Shown piece by piece: positions 24,208 through 33,038 of a DNA stretch of 64,000 nucleotides (within the stretch, counting starts at the first letter, position 1; every line of letters starts with the position of its first letter). The notes under the pieces are model-generated. The model was given only the letters and a program-made list of their open reading frames with translations, ran no database searches and had not been told where the DNA came from. Origin of the DNA: an uncultured Desulfovibrio sp. (lineage in GTDB: Bacteria > Desulfobacterota > Desulfovibrionia > Desulfovibrionales > Desulfovibrionaceae); contig URHE01000004.1 of NCBI GenBank assembly GCA_900547595.1, positions 7,290 through 71,289 on the forward strand, written 5' to 3'. Position numbers and translations under genes: made by a program.

Positions 24208-26874
24208 TCAAGCCTCCGGCGTGCGCGCCAGGGACGCCACCAGCGCGAGCTGCGCCTTGGCGTTGGGGGCCTCGCCGTCCAGCTTGGCGCGCAGGGCACT
24301 CGCCAGCAGACGTCCGAAGTCCGGTCCCGGCGTGAGCCCGAGCCTGCACAGGTCCTCGCCGGTGATGTCGGCCTTTTCCCGGCGCCATTGGGTGATGTAG
24401 CGGGAAAGGGTCTTTTCAAGACCGGGGTCCTCTTCCGAAGCCATGAGATACAGCAGAAATTCCAGGGAGAGCGGCCGCAAGAGCTCGCAAAGCGTGCTCA
24501 CGCGGGAGGTGCCCGCATGGGCTTCCGCCTGCCAGGCGGCCAGCCTGGGACGTGCCGCGCGCATGGTCTCCCGCTGGCGCATGAACTCGTTTTTCCGGCT
24601 CTGGGGAAGCCCGAGGCGGGAATAGTTGCCAGAGGTTTCCGCATAGTTCAAGTGATGATTCAACCCGAGGAAATACAGGAGCCACGGCTGGGCCGTTTCC
24701 TCGAAATACAGCAGCCGGTACCAGGCGAGTACCTCCTTGATCCGCCGCAACAGGGCGCGTTTGACAGGCGAAAGCGCCAGCTGCGGGGAAAGCGCCTGCA
24801 GGATGCCGAGTTCGTTCAGGCGGTTGAGGCAGGCATCCGCATCTTCTTCATCGCATATATGGCGAAATTCGTTGAAGAGTCGCGTTGATGACAGCTTGTC
24901 CAGCAGGTGCAGCGGCAGGATGTTCCTGATGAGTTTTTCCGTGCCGGGACCGATGCGGAACTGGTAGCGTTGTTCAAAGCGCACGGCGCGCAGGCATCGC
25001 GTGGGGTCTTCCACAAAACTCAGTGTATGCAGGACGCGGATGAGGCGGTCCTTGATGTCGCGCCGCCCACCGAAAAAATCCACCAGTTGCCCGAAGGGGT
25101 CACAATCCAGCCGGATGGCAAGCGAGTTGATGCTGAAATCGCGCCGGAACAGGTCCATCTTGATGGACGAAAGCTCCACCGTGGGCAGGGCAGCGGGATA
25201 CTCGTAGTATTCCAGCCGGGCAGTGGCGACATCAATGCGGTTCTCCCTGCCGTCGGCATCCTGGAAGATGACCACGGAGGTGAGGAATTTCTGGTGCTCG
25301 CGGACGCGCCCATCCAGTTGTTCGGCAAGGGCACGCGCCAGGGCGATGCCGTTGCCCTCCACCACCAGATCGATATCCTGATTGGGCACATCCAGCAGGA
25401 GATCGCGCACAAAGCCGCCCACCGCGTACACGGGAAGACCGAGCCGCTTGCCCGTGGCCCCCGCAAGATTGAGCAGGTCGCGGGTCTGCCGGGGCAGGCG
25501 GTCATGGATGAGTTTGCTCACATTCCGCTTTTTCCCGGCTTCCTGGGGCGAGGGGAGGCGCCCGGCCTCACTGGCGAACACATTGATGAGGTCCGTGCGC
25601 GTCACCACGCCGATGACGATCCCTTCATCGACGATGGGCACAAGCCGTTGCCGCGCGCCGACGATGACATCCGTCAGTTCCTTGATGCCGGCCCCGGGGG
25701 GGAGCATATGGACGCGCCGCTGCATATATTCCCGCACCGGTTCCTCGCCCAGACCGTGGGCGCGTGCCCGTGAGGCGGTCTGCGCGTCCAGGAGCCCCAC
25801 GCAGACACGCGTGCCCGGCTTGAAAACCGGCACGGCCTTGAGCCCGAAATGCAGCATAAGTTCATCCGCTTCCCGGAGGCTGGCCCCGGCCTCGATGCCC
25901 ACCGCGGGCGACGACATATATTCACCCGCGTTTTTTTCCGGGTTGGCCTGGTCATACAGGCGACGCAGGATAGTCTCGCGCACTTCGGTGATCATTTTGG
26001 AACGGACGGATGCGGACGCCGCATATACATGGCCGCCGCCCCCAAGCTCCTTGCAAATATCGCCCACATTGACCGCATCGCTGCGGCTGCGCGCCACCAC
26101 CTGGATCCTGTCGCCCATCAGGCCGATGGCGAAAAGGACCGTGAATTTTTCCATTTCCATGAGCCGGTGGGCGAGATAGGCAAAATCCCCCAGATAATGC
26201 TCCAGCGAAACTTCCGCCAGCACCACGGGAACATTGTTGACCAGATAGGTGCGCGCGGATTCGAGCAGGCTGTTGAGCGCATGGATATGCAGGCTCGTCA
26301 GCTCGTGGGCCGCCATTTCGCTGATCTGGTTGACGTCCATCCCGAGACCGAGGAGCCATGCGGCGGCATGAAAATCCTCTTCGGTGGTGGAGGAATAGGT
26401 GAAGGAGCCCGTGTCGCCATAGATGCCGAGGCCAAGAAGTGTGGCCTCCTCGGGGGACAGGTGTTCGCCGCGTTCCCGCAGGGCAAGGGCGAGGCTGGTG
26501 GTCACCGCGCCGCAGCGGGAAAGGTGGACGATGTCCCCGGGGATGTCATCCGCCGAATCCGGATGATGATCCCAGACCTCGATGCGCAGGCCGGGCCGGT
26601 CGAGAAGCGGCGCCACATGCGGCACCCGGCTGCGCTGGCGCGTATCCACCAGAACCAGACGGTCATATTCCTCCCAATGGATGGCGTCGCTTTCAACCAG
26701 ATCATGGGCCGCGGCGTCCAGCGCGGCCACCACCTTTTGCAGGCCGCGCTCCTGTGTGCCCGGAAAGAGCAGGGAACACGGCGCATAGAGACGCCGGGCG
26801 GCAAGCATGGCGGCCAGGGCATCAAAGTCGGCATTGGCATGGCAAGTGATCAGGGTGCGCCCGGAAGTGTTCAT
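24208..26874 (-). CDS. DHH-CBS-tRNA nucleotidyltransferase fusion (A-adding or CCA-adding)
   Basis: This 888-residue fusion combines an N-terminal DHH phosphoesterase with a class II tRNA nucleotidyltransferase. DHH motifs include NADFDALA (14-21), VDTRQ and DHH at 102-104. The DHHA1 box GGGGH is near 280. Two CBS domains (about 320-440) contain LVPIVDEGIVIGVVTRTDL. The polymerase head starts near 475 with YAVGGFVRDLLLDVPNQDIDLVVEGNG (catalytic DxD), and RRDFSINSLAI and EDPTRCLRAVRFEQR follow. The same architecture is known from Deinococcus, Aquifex and many deltaproteobacteria, where the polymerase may only add A while a second enzyme adds CC. CBS domains suggest adenine-nucleotide sensing. 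Which nucleotides it adds cannot be settled from sequence. Confidence 0.9.
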   Translation of the reverse strand: MNTSGRTLITCHANADFDALAAMLAARRLYAPCSLLFPGTQERGLQKVVAALDAAAHDLVESDAIHWEEYDRLVLVDTRQRSRVPHVAPLLDRPGLRIEVWDHHPDSADDIPGDIVHLSRCGAVTTSLALALRERGEHLSPEEATLLGLGIYGDTGSFTYSSTTEEDFHAAAWLLGLGMDVNQISEMAAHELTSLHIHALNSLLESARTYLVNNVPVVLAEVSLEHYLGDFAYLAHRLMEMEKFTVLFAIGLMGDRIQVVARSRSDAVNVGDICKELGGGGHVYAASASVRSKMITEVRETILRRLYDQANPEKNAGEYMSSPAVGIEAGASLREADELMLHFGLKAVPVFKPGTRVCVGLLDAQTASRARAHGLGEEPVREYMQRRVHMLPPGAGIKELTDVIVGARQRLVPIVDEGIVIGVVTRTDLINVFASEAGRLPSPQEAGKKRNVSKLIHDRLPRQTRDLLNLAGATGKRLGLPVYAVGGFVRDLLLDVPNQDIDLVVEGNGIALARALAEQLDGRVREHQKFLTSVVIFQDADGRENRIDVATARLEYYEYPAALPTVELSSIKMDLFRRDFSINSLAIRLDCDPFGQLVDFFGGRRDIKDRLIRVLHTLSFVEDPTRCLRAVRFEQRYQFRIGPGTEKLIRNILPLHLLDKLSSTRLFNEFRHICDEEDADACLNRLNELGILQALSPQLALSPVKRALLRRIKEVLAWYRLLYFEETAQPWLLYFLGLNHHLNYAETSGNYSRLGLPQSRKNEFMRQRETMRAARPRLAAWQAEAHAGTSRVSTLCELLRPLSLEFLLYLMASEEDPGLEKTLSRYITQWRREKADITGEDLCRLGLTPGPDFGRLLASALRAKLDGEAPNAKAQLALVASLARTPEA

Positions 26875-26892
26875 GGAGTGGCTCTCGGCGGG

Positions 26893-27831
26893 TTATGGAG
26901 CGCTGCGCGGGTGGAAGCGGCGGTGGATGCCGCGCAGCCGTTCCGCCTGCACATGGGTGTAGATTTCCGTCGCGCTGATGTCCGCATGCCCGAGAAGGGT
27001 CTGGACGGCGCGCAGGTCCGCTCCGCCCTCCAGCAGGTGCGTGGCGAAGGAATGTCGAAACGTATGCGGGGAAATGGAACGGCGGATGCCCGCCGCCAGC
27101 GCCAGCGCCTTGATGCGTTTCCAGATGAACTGACGGCTCAGGGGCTGCCCCGAACGGTTGACGAACAGGTGGTTCCCCGCGGGATGGAAGAGGGGACGCC
27201 AGTTGCGCAGATAGTCGCCCACGAGGCGCACGGCAAGGTCATGCAGAGGCACGAGGCGTTCCTTGCCCCCCTTGCCGAAAATCCTGATCAGGCCGCTCTG
27301 GAGGTCAATGTCCGCCACCGTGAGTTCGCAGAGTTCCGAAACGCGCAGGCCCGCCGCGTAGAGCAGTTCGAGCATGCAGCGTTCGCGCCGGCCATTTCTG
27401 GTGTCCATATCCGGCTGCGCAAGCAGGCGCTCCATTTCCTCCCGGCTCAGGACTTCGGGCAAATGCGTCGGCAGGCGGGGATTCTCCACCAATGCGGCGG
27501 GGTTGGCCGCCAGCACGCCTTCCTCCACTCCATAGGCAAAAAAGGCGCGCAACGAGGAAAGACGGCGCGCCAGGGTGCGCCCCGTATTGCGCCGCCCCCG
27601 CATCCACGCCAGATAGCGCAGGAGGTCGCCGCCGGAGGGAAAGGCTGCGGCACCGGCATCAGGTTCCCCGGCCGCTTCCGCCGCAAACAGAAAAAAATTC
27701 TCCACATCCCGCCCGTAGGCTTCCACCGTGCGCGGGGAGAGCCCCCGCTGCGCCAGCAGATGGTCAAGCCATTGCGGGAGCAGGGCGATAAGCCGGGAGC
27801 GGCGCCCGGCGGAAGAGGGATCGGCGGCCAT
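26893..27831 (-). CDS. Tyrosine recombinase XerC/XerD
   Basis: This is a site-specific tyrosine recombinase, most likely the chromosome dimer-resolution enzyme acting at dif with FtsK (ftsK is also in the window). The 312-residue protein has the N-terminal SAM-like core-binding domain (LAQRGLSPRTVEAYGRDV) and the catalytic set Arg in AAGLRVSEL, Lys in FGKGGKERLVPL, His-x2-Arg in HTFRHSFATHL, His in LGHADI and Tyr in TEIYTHVQ. The frame is open far upstream (to 29412) because it lies antisense to folK, but nothing there resembles a recombinase. The ATG at 27831 is chosen by domain boundary and lacks a clear SD. Whether it is XerC or XerD is not decidable here. Confidence 0.88.
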   Translation of the reverse strand: MAADPSSAGRRSRLIALLPQWLDHLLAQRGLSPRTVEAYGRDVENFFLFAAEAAGEPDAGAAAFPSGGDLLRYLAWMRGRRNTGRTLARRLSSLRAFFAYGVEEGVLAANPAALVENPRLPTHLPEVLSREEMERLLAQPDMDTRNGRRERCMLELLYAAGLRVSELCELTVADIDLQSGLIRIFGKGGKERLVPLHDLAVRLVGDYLRNWRPLFHPAGNHLFVNRSGQPLSRQFIWKRIKALALAAGIRRSISPHTFRHSFATHLLEGGADLRAVQTLLGHADISATEIYTHVQAERLRGIHRRFHPRSAP

Positions 27832-27898
27832 GGGACATGCTAGCCCTGATGCCGCCCATGGGCAAGAGGATGCCGCGGGCGGCATGGCATGTTTTTCC

Positions 27899-27927
27899 TT
27901 GGCGGACAGGTATCCGGCGTCTATACT
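27899..27927 (+). promoter_or_regulatory. Candidate promoter for folK
   Basis: TTGGCG (27899-27904), a 17-base spacer and a strong -10 TATACT (27922-27927) lie about 60 bases before the folK ATG. Confidence 0.45.
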
Positions 27928-27987
27928 GATTGGCAGGCGTTCGGGCGGCGCGCCTGCCGCGCACGATCCACCAGAGGAAATGGCCCC

Positions 27988-28494
27988 ATGACAACGGAAA
28001 CCACTGCCGCGTATGTGAGCCTTGGCTCCAACTGCGCCTGCGCCGCGCGCATGCTGGAGGAGGCGGCACGGCGGCTGGCGGCGCTTCCGGGCGTGACGGT
28101 CGCGGCGGCTTCTCCCGTTTACAGCACAGAACCCCAGGAGTATGCCGACCAGCCGTGGTTTCTCAATCAGGTGCTGGCGCTTGACGTGGAACCTTCCTGG
28201 CGGCCGCGCTCCCTGATGAGCGCCCTGCTGGAACTCGAAACGGCCATGGGCCGCGTCCGGGATCCGGCGCTTCGTTTCGGGCCGCGCGTCATTGATCTGG
28301 ACCTTCTTCTCTTCGGTTCGGAACGCTGCGCGGAGGACGACTGCACCGTGCCGCATCCGCGTCTCCTGCGACGCGCCTTCGTTCTGGTGCCGCTTCTTGA
28401 TGTGGCCCCGGAACTGCGTATCGACGGCGTGACGCTTGCCGGGGTGCTGCGGCAGCTTCCCTGCCGGGTCTGCGGGAACAAAATTTTCCAATGA
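27988..28494 (+). CDS. folK: 2-amino-4-hydroxy-6-hydroxymethyldihydropteridine pyrophosphokinase FolK
   Basis: FolK transfers pyrophosphate from ATP to 6-hydroxymethyl-7,8-dihydropterin, feeding dihydropteroate synthase (folP is at 32.1-33.0 kb, opposite strand). The 168-residue protein shows AYVSLGSN at the N-terminus, VYSTEPQEYADQPWFLNQVL, GRVRDPALRFGPRVIDLDLLLF with the metal-binding DLD, and VPHPRLLRRAFVLVPL. Length matches the family. The ATG at 27988 has GAGGAAA upstream; the longer frame to 27889 includes the promoter and is not coding. Confidence 0.93.
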   Translation: MTTETTAAYVSLGSNCACAARMLEEAARRLAALPGVTVAAASPVYSTEPQEYADQPWFLNQVLALDVEPSWRPRSLMSALLELETAMGRVRDPALRFGPRVIDLDLLLFGSERCAEDDCTVPHPRLLRRAFVLVPLLDVAPELRIDGVTLAGVLRQLPCRVCGNKIFQ

Positions 28495-28587
28495 CGCGTC
28501 AGCCGGCGTGTGATAAGTCTGAATGTCCGCGGCGGTGGCACATGCCAGCGGCGCGGGCAAAATCTCTGCCCCCCAAGGAGCATGACA

Positions 28588-28890
28588 ATGTGGAAATGGT
28601 TGATCCTGGCTGCGGCCGCGTATGCCCTTTACCGGCTTTTTGCCAATGACCTGCTGAAAAAGAAAAAAACCGGAGAGGCCGAAGATGCCGCCGACCTTGA
28701 ACGCAAGGTGGCTGCCGGAGAAATGGCCAGGGACCCGGAATGCGGAACGTATGTCGCCGTGGACAGCGCCATTTCCGTGCGCGATGGGGAAACGATCCAC
28801 TACTTTTGCAGCTATGAGTGCCGCGAAAAGTTCTTGCAGCGTCTGGAAGCCGGTGGCCGGGTCCTCCCCCCGCGCCATGAGGAGGAATGA
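28588..28890 (+). CDS. Small membrane protein with YHS/TRASH-like metal-binding domain
   Basis: This is a 100-residue protein with one N-terminal transmembrane helix (WKWLILAAAAYALYRLF), a short Lys-rich stretch, then a domain with DPECGTYVAVDSAISV and HYFCSYECREKFL. The spacing of Cys (PECG, then FCSYEC) is that of YHS/TRASH-type zinc-ribbon modules, suggesting metal binding at the cytoplasmic membrane face. The ATG at 28588 sits seven bases after AAGGAG; the ATG at 28582 is too close. It follows folK by 93 bases and converges with glmM. The function is unknown; related small proteins are common in proteobacteria. Confidence 0.75.
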   Translation: MWKWLILAAAAYALYRLFANDLLKKKKTGEAEDAADLERKVAAGEMARDPECGTYVAVDSAISVRDGETIHYFCSYECREKFLQRLEAGGRVLPPRHEEE

Positions 28891-28999
28891 GGCGCAGGGC
28901 CGCGCCCCGGCGGTCCCCATGCCGCCGGAACGGGGGCGGTTCTCCGCAAGACAAAAAACGCGCGGGGGCCCATGTGAGCAGGGCCGTCTCTGCGCCTCT

Positions 29000-30352
29000 T
29001 CAGCGCAATTCCCGCTGCACCACCTCCGCCAGATCGTTGGCGTACTGACGCACCTTGTCGGCGTTCTCGCCCTCCACCATGACCCGGCACAGGGACTCGG
29101 TTCCCGAATAGCGCAGGAGCACACGCCCTTTGCCGTCCAGCTCCGCCTCCAGTTTTGCCACGGCTTCCGCGATGGCGGGGCGTTCCTCGAAGGGCAGGCG
29201 CTTTTCCACATGCACATTGACAAGGCATTGCGGAAAGGGCGTGAGCAGACCGGCAAGCTCGGAAAGGGGCTTTTCCTTTTCGCGCATGATGCGCAGTATC
29301 TGGAGCGCGGCCAGCAGGCCGTCGCCGGTGGTGCTGTAGTGGCGAAAGATGAGATGCCCCGACTGTTCACCGCCGAGCATGGCGCCTTCGCGGCGCATGG
29401 CCTCCACCACATACCGGTCGCCCACAGGGGCGCGCAGAAGGGTGCCGCCGTGCTCGCGCATGAATATCTCCAGAGCGAGGTTGCTCATCACCGTGGCCAC
29501 CAGAAGATTGTTGGGCAATTCGCCGCGCGCCATCATGGACTGCGCGCAGAGGGCCATGAGCTGGTCGCCGTCAAGGATGTTGCCCTGTTCGTCCACGACG
29601 ATGAGGCGGTCGGCGTCACCGTCGAGGGCCAGGCCCACATCGGCGCGCAGTTCGCGCACCTTGGCGGCCACCACTTCCGGATAGAGGGAGCCGCAGTGGT
29701 CGTTGATATTGGTGCCGTTGGGCGATGTGCCGATGCGGAATACTTCCGCCCCCAGTTCCTCAAGCGCGAGCGGAGCGACCTTGTAGCTTGCGCCGTTGGC
29801 GCAGTCCACCACGATGCGCAACCCGGCAAGGGTAAGATGGGGAGGAAAACAGCTCTTGGTATAGACGATATAACGGCCGCCCGCGTCCTCGATCTTGGTG
29901 GCGCGTCCGATGCTGCGGGCATCGGGATAGGGCCACGCCATATCCTGATCGAGCACCATGGCCGCGATCTCGTTTTCCGTCAGGTCGGGCAGCTTGTAGC
30001 CGTCGGCATCGAAAAACTTGATGCCGTTGTCGGAAAAAGGATTATGAGACGCGGAAATGACCACCCCAAGGTCGGCGCGCATGTTGCGCGTGAGAAAGGA
30101 AATGGCGGGCGTGGGAAGCGGGCCGGTCATGATGACGTGCATCCCCGAGGCGCACAGGCCCGCCGTGAGCGCGGATTCGAACATATAGCCGGAAAGACGC
30201 GTATCCTTGCCGATGACCACCCGGTGCCGGTGTGGTCCGCGCCGGAAGCGCACGCCGGCGGCAAGGCCCAGGCGCAGGGCCACGTCCACGGTCATGGGCG
30301 CGACATTGACCGTGCCGCGCAGGCCGTCTGTTCCAAAAAGTCGTTGAGCCAT
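29000..30352 (-). CDS. glmM: Phosphoglucosamine mutase GlmM
   Basis: GlmM interconverts glucosamine-6-phosphate and glucosamine-1-phosphate on the way to UDP-GlcNAc for peptidoglycan and LPS. The 450-residue protein has FGTDGLRG at the N-terminus, the phosphoserine loop ISASHNPF (Ser102), the metal loop DGDADR near 245, the sugar-binding GGEQSGH and the phosphate-binding RYSGTESLCRV. The ATG at 30352 follows GGAGG. It ends the ftsH-folP-cdaA-cdaR-glmM block. In Firmicutes GlmM contacts CdaA and restrains c-di-AMP synthesis, so the same partnership is plausible here. Confidence 0.95.
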   Translation of the reverse strand: MAQRLFGTDGLRGTVNVAPMTVDVALRLGLAAGVRFRRGPHRHRVVIGKDTRLSGYMFESALTAGLCASGMHVIMTGPLPTPAISFLTRNMRADLGVVISASHNPFSDNGIKFFDADGYKLPDLTENEIAAMVLDQDMAWPYPDARSIGRATKIEDAGGRYIVYTKSCFPPHLTLAGLRIVVDCANGASYKVAPLALEELGAEVFRIGTSPNGTNINDHCGSLYPEVVAAKVRELRADVGLALDGDADRLIVVDEQGNILDGDQLMALCAQSMMARGELPNNLLVATVMSNLALEIFMREHGGTLLRAPVGDRYVVEAMRREGAMLGGEQSGHLIFRHYSTTGDGLLAALQILRIMREKEKPLSELAGLLTPFPQCLVNVHVEKRLPFEERPAIAEAVAKLEAELDGKGRVLLRYSGTESLCRVMVEGENADKVRQYANDLAEVVQRELR

Positions 30353-30375
30353 CTGCCGCCTCCGCACTCCGGAAA

Positions 30376-31335
30376 CTATTTGGGGCTACGCGTCACCGTA
30401 ACTTCATCAGTGACGGGATTCAAGAGCGTCATGCCCTCGGGCAGGCGAAAACGGGGCTTGACCTTTTTGCTCTCGCCCATTTCCATGGCGGGCGGCAGGA
30501 CGCTCACTTCAAGCTGACGGAGATAGCTCGCGCTCTTGGCAAGCGCTTCCGGCACCTCCACAAGCACCGTGAGTTCGGCGGGCGTCACCGAATAGCGGTG
30601 CTGCGCATCGCTCTCCACGGCGATGTGGCAGCGGCGCGAAACAACGGTGCGCCCGCTTGTGATGGTGTACCGCACGCGCACCGAGGGCGGGGTCGCGGTC
30701 ACAAGGCTTGGCGTATCCAGAATGGTGCTTTGCTGCACCGTCGTGCCTGCCGCCTTGGGATCAAGCATGATGGTCAGCGGCACATTGGAAATGGTGCTGA
30801 CAACGGATTCCGGCCCCCGCAGGATGACGGTGGCCGGCGAAACGCTCACATTCTCCACTGTCAGCGCGCCGCCGCGCAGGGGCGAGTCCACAATGGTGCG
30901 CACGGGAACGCTGCGTTCCAGCAAGGTATCGGCCTTGACCACGATGCGCGGCGGCTGGATATCCACCACTTCAAAGGCGCGGAAGGCGGGGCCCAGTTCG
31001 TCGCCCGCAAGTGGAACGATGGTGACGCCCTTCTTGATGTCCGAAAGATCGACGGCCTCATTGAGGCGCTGGCGGGGGATGGAGCGCAGCAGGGTCTCCG
31101 GCCCGCGCAGTCGCACCGTGAGCTTGCTCACAAGCCCGTCAGTCACCACCAGATTCGGCGGGATGCCGTAGTAGTCGATATTGACTTCCACCTGCGCTTC
31201 AAGCCGGTCGCGCACGCTCACCACATACCACATGGCCGAGGCGAGAAGCACCGCGAGAAGCATGGAAAGCGCATGCGGAGCGCGCCCGAGACGCCCGTTT
31301 TCCGCGGGGGCGTTCCGTTGGTCAGAGAATTTCAT
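30376..31335 (-). CDS. cdaR: YbbR-domain protein, CdaR-like regulator of diadenylate cyclase
   Basis: This is a membrane-anchored extracytoplasmic protein with YbbR repeats, positioned like CdaR of Firmicutes, which modulates CdaA. The 319-residue protein has one N-terminal transmembrane helix (about 22-40) followed by beta-rich repeats. Recurring elements are LTVRLRGPETLLRSI near 72 and ATVILRGPESVVSTI near 170, each followed by variable strands. Its start lies 14 bases inside the cdaA stop region, so translation is probably coupled. A regulatory role is inferred from gene order and domain, not shown. Confidence 0.82.
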   Translation of the reverse strand: MKFSDQRNAPAENGRLGRAPHALSMLLAVLLASAMWYVVSVRDRLEAQVEVNIDYYGIPPNLVVTDGLVSKLTVRLRGPETLLRSIPRQRLNEAVDLSDIKKGVTIVPLAGDELGPAFRAFEVVDIQPPRIVVKADTLLERSVPVRTIVDSPLRGGALTVENVSVSPATVILRGPESVVSTISNVPLTIMLDPKAAGTTVQQSTILDTPSLVTATPPSVRVRYTITSGRTVVSRRCHIAVESDAQHRYSVTPAELTVLVEVPEALAKSASYLRQLEVSVLPPAMEMGESKKVKPRFRLPEGMTLLNPVTDEVTVTRSPK

Positions 31336-32059
31336 TGAGCACCTGCCGCAGGCGTGTGGCGTCCAGAGAACGGACGAGTTCCCCCTTCATGGCCACGGAA
31401 ATTTCCCCGCGCTCCTCGGAGACGGCAATGGCCACGGCATCGCTCTCGTTGGTGATGCCGAGCGCCGCGCGGTGCCGGGTGCCGAAGTTCTGTCCCTTGG
31501 CGACAGCCAGGGGGAGGATGCAGCCGGCAGCCATGATCCGGCCCTTGCTGATGACGACGGCCCCGTCGTGGAGCGGCGCCTTGGGATAAAAGATGTTCAT
31601 GAGCAGCTGGCTGGAAAGCAGGGCGTCCAGCCGCACGCCTTCGCGCTTGATCATGTCCCCGAGGCGCATGCTGCGCTCAATGACGATGAGCGCGCCGACG
31701 CGCAGGCGCGCCATCTCCATGCAGGCTTGCACCACTTCATCCACGCCGCTCTGCAGAAGCTCCCGCCGCCGGAAGAACCGGTGCGCGCCCATTTCACCCA
31801 GCGCCTGGCGGATGTCGGCCTGGAAAATGACGACGATGAGGATGAAGAGCGAACCGAAAATATATTGCAAAAGCCATGAAAGCGTATAAAGCCCCAGCGC
31901 GCGCGCCGCGAAATAGAGCACCGTGAGCAGCCCCAGGCCCGTAAGGACGGCCAGGGCGCGTGACCCCCGCAGCAACTGGATGACCTGGTACAGCAGGAGA
32001 CTGACCAGGGCGATGTCCAGCGCGTCGCGCCAGTCAAAGATGAAGTGCTCGAATACCAT
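31322..32059 (-). CDS. cdaA: Diadenylate cyclase CdaA (c-di-AMP synthase)
   Basis: CdaA makes cyclic di-AMP from two ATP at the membrane. The 245-residue protein has three N-terminal transmembrane helices (about 12-30, 36-52, 58-80) and a DisA_N catalytic domain with the signature D165-G166-A167 (LHDGAVVI) and R195-H196-R197 (GTRHRAALG). This matches the CdaA/DacA subclass. It overlaps cdaR and is followed by glmM, the order known from Firmicutes, but here in a Gram-negative context with folP and ftsH upstream. c-di-AMP commonly controls potassium and osmolyte balance and cell-wall stress. Confidence 0.93.
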   Translation of the reverse strand: MVFEHFIFDWRDALDIALVSLLLYQVIQLLRGSRALAVLTGLGLLTVLYFAARALGLYTLSWLLQYIFGSLFILIVVIFQADIRQALGEMGAHRFFRRRELLQSGVDEVVQACMEMARLRVGALIVIERSMRLGDMIKREGVRLDALLSSQLLMNIFYPKAPLHDGAVVISKGRIMAAGCILPLAVAKGQNFGTRHRAALGITNESDAVAIAVSEERGEISVAMKGELVRSLDATRLRQVLNEIL

Positions 32060-32110
32060 GCGGTTTTCCTTTACGCCCCGGCATCAAACCGCCGCCGGAG
32101 GGACGGCGGC

Positions 32111-32998
32111 TCAGGCACCGGCAAGGGCCGCCGCAAGACGCAGGGCGCCTCTGACCGCGCCCGCATCGTGAACGCGGTGCCAGCAGACACCCCGTTCCCA
32201 CAGAAGCGCCGATGCCGTTTGCGTGGCCGCGCCGCGTCCGCCGACGGGCAGGTCCAGAAGATCCCCGAACAGGGATTTCATGGAAAGCCCCACCAGCAGC
32301 GGGCGCCCGAACTCCAGAAACCTGTCCATGTGCGCGAGGAGTTCCAGATTGTGCGCCAGGGTCTTGCCAAAACCGATGCCCGGATCAAGCACGATGCGGT
32401 CTTCGGGAAGGCCCGCGGACACAAGGCGGTTGAGCTCACGCTCGAAAAACTCGCGAACCTCGCGGCAGACATCCGCATACTGCGGCGCCGCCTGCATGTC
32501 CGGTGGCCGTCCCTGGCTGTGCATGAGCACATAGCCGGGTTTGCGCTCCACCAGCACATCAGTCAGTTCCGGGTCCACACCGCAGGCCGAGACATCATTG
32601 ATGACCACCGCGCCCATGTCGAGCGAGGCTGCGGCGGTGGCCGCATGCACCGTATCCACGGAAACGGCGAGGTCCGGTATGCGTTCCCGCACAGCGCGCA
32701 AGACCGGGAGCAGCCGGTCAAGCTCTTCCCCCGGGGCAAGCGGGCGCGCGCCGGGGCGGCTTGATTCCGCCCCCATGTCCAGCATGTCCGCGCCGGCATC
32801 CCGGAGTGCCTGCGCCCGCGCGAGCGCCGCCCCGCCCGTGGGGTGACGCCCGCCGTCATAAAAGGAGTCGGGCGTGAGATTGAGGATGCCCATGACGCCA
32901 AACGGCGCGGCGAGCCTGACGGCATCGCCGCCCGCCACCCTCCATGGTGGCGGGACAGCCCCCGGGGGGGCGGCCGACACGGGACACCGCATGCCCAT
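32111..32998 (-). CDS. folP: Dihydropteroate synthase FolP
   Basis: FolP condenses p-aminobenzoate with hydroxymethyldihydropterin pyrophosphate and is the sulfonamide target. The 295-residue protein shows FGVMGILNLTPDSFYDGGRH, ADMLDMGAESSRPGA, VSVDTVHAATAAASLDMGAVVINDVSA, RIVLDPGIGFGKTLAHN and a C-terminal RVHDAGAVRGAL. The frame is open to 33217 across the ftsH 3' end. The first ATGs after the ftsH stop are 32998 and 32992, neither with a good SD, so the start is approximate. It lies between ftsH and cdaA on one strand. folK is nearby on the opposite strand. Confidence 0.92.
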   Translation of the reverse strand: MGMRCPVSAAPPGAVPPPWRVAGGDAVRLAAPFGVMGILNLTPDSFYDGGRHPTGGAALARAQALRDAGADMLDMGAESSRPGARPLAPGEELDRLLPVLRAVRERIPDLAVSVDTVHAATAAASLDMGAVVINDVSACGVDPELTDVLVERKPGYVLMHSQGRPPDMQAAPQYADVCREVREFFERELNRLVSAGLPEDRIVLDPGIGFGKTLAHNLELLAHMDRFLEFGRPLLVGLSMKSLFGDLLDLPVGGRGAATQTASALLWERGVCWHRVHDAGAVRGALRLAAALAGA

Positions 32999-33038
32999 CA
33001 GCGGCGCCGCCGCGCGTTGGAAGTGCCGCGTTTCCAGA

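Noticed and set aside
28907..28928. CCGGCGG/CCGCCGG hairpin between the YHS-like gene and glmM
   Set aside because: The 7-bp stem has no T-run on either side and such stems are expected by chance at this GC content.
27832..29412. Upstream extension of the recombinase frame (839 codons in all)
   Set aside because: The extension lies antisense to folK, the YHS-like gene and part of glmM, and has no recombinase or other domain. The XerC/D fold begins near 27831.
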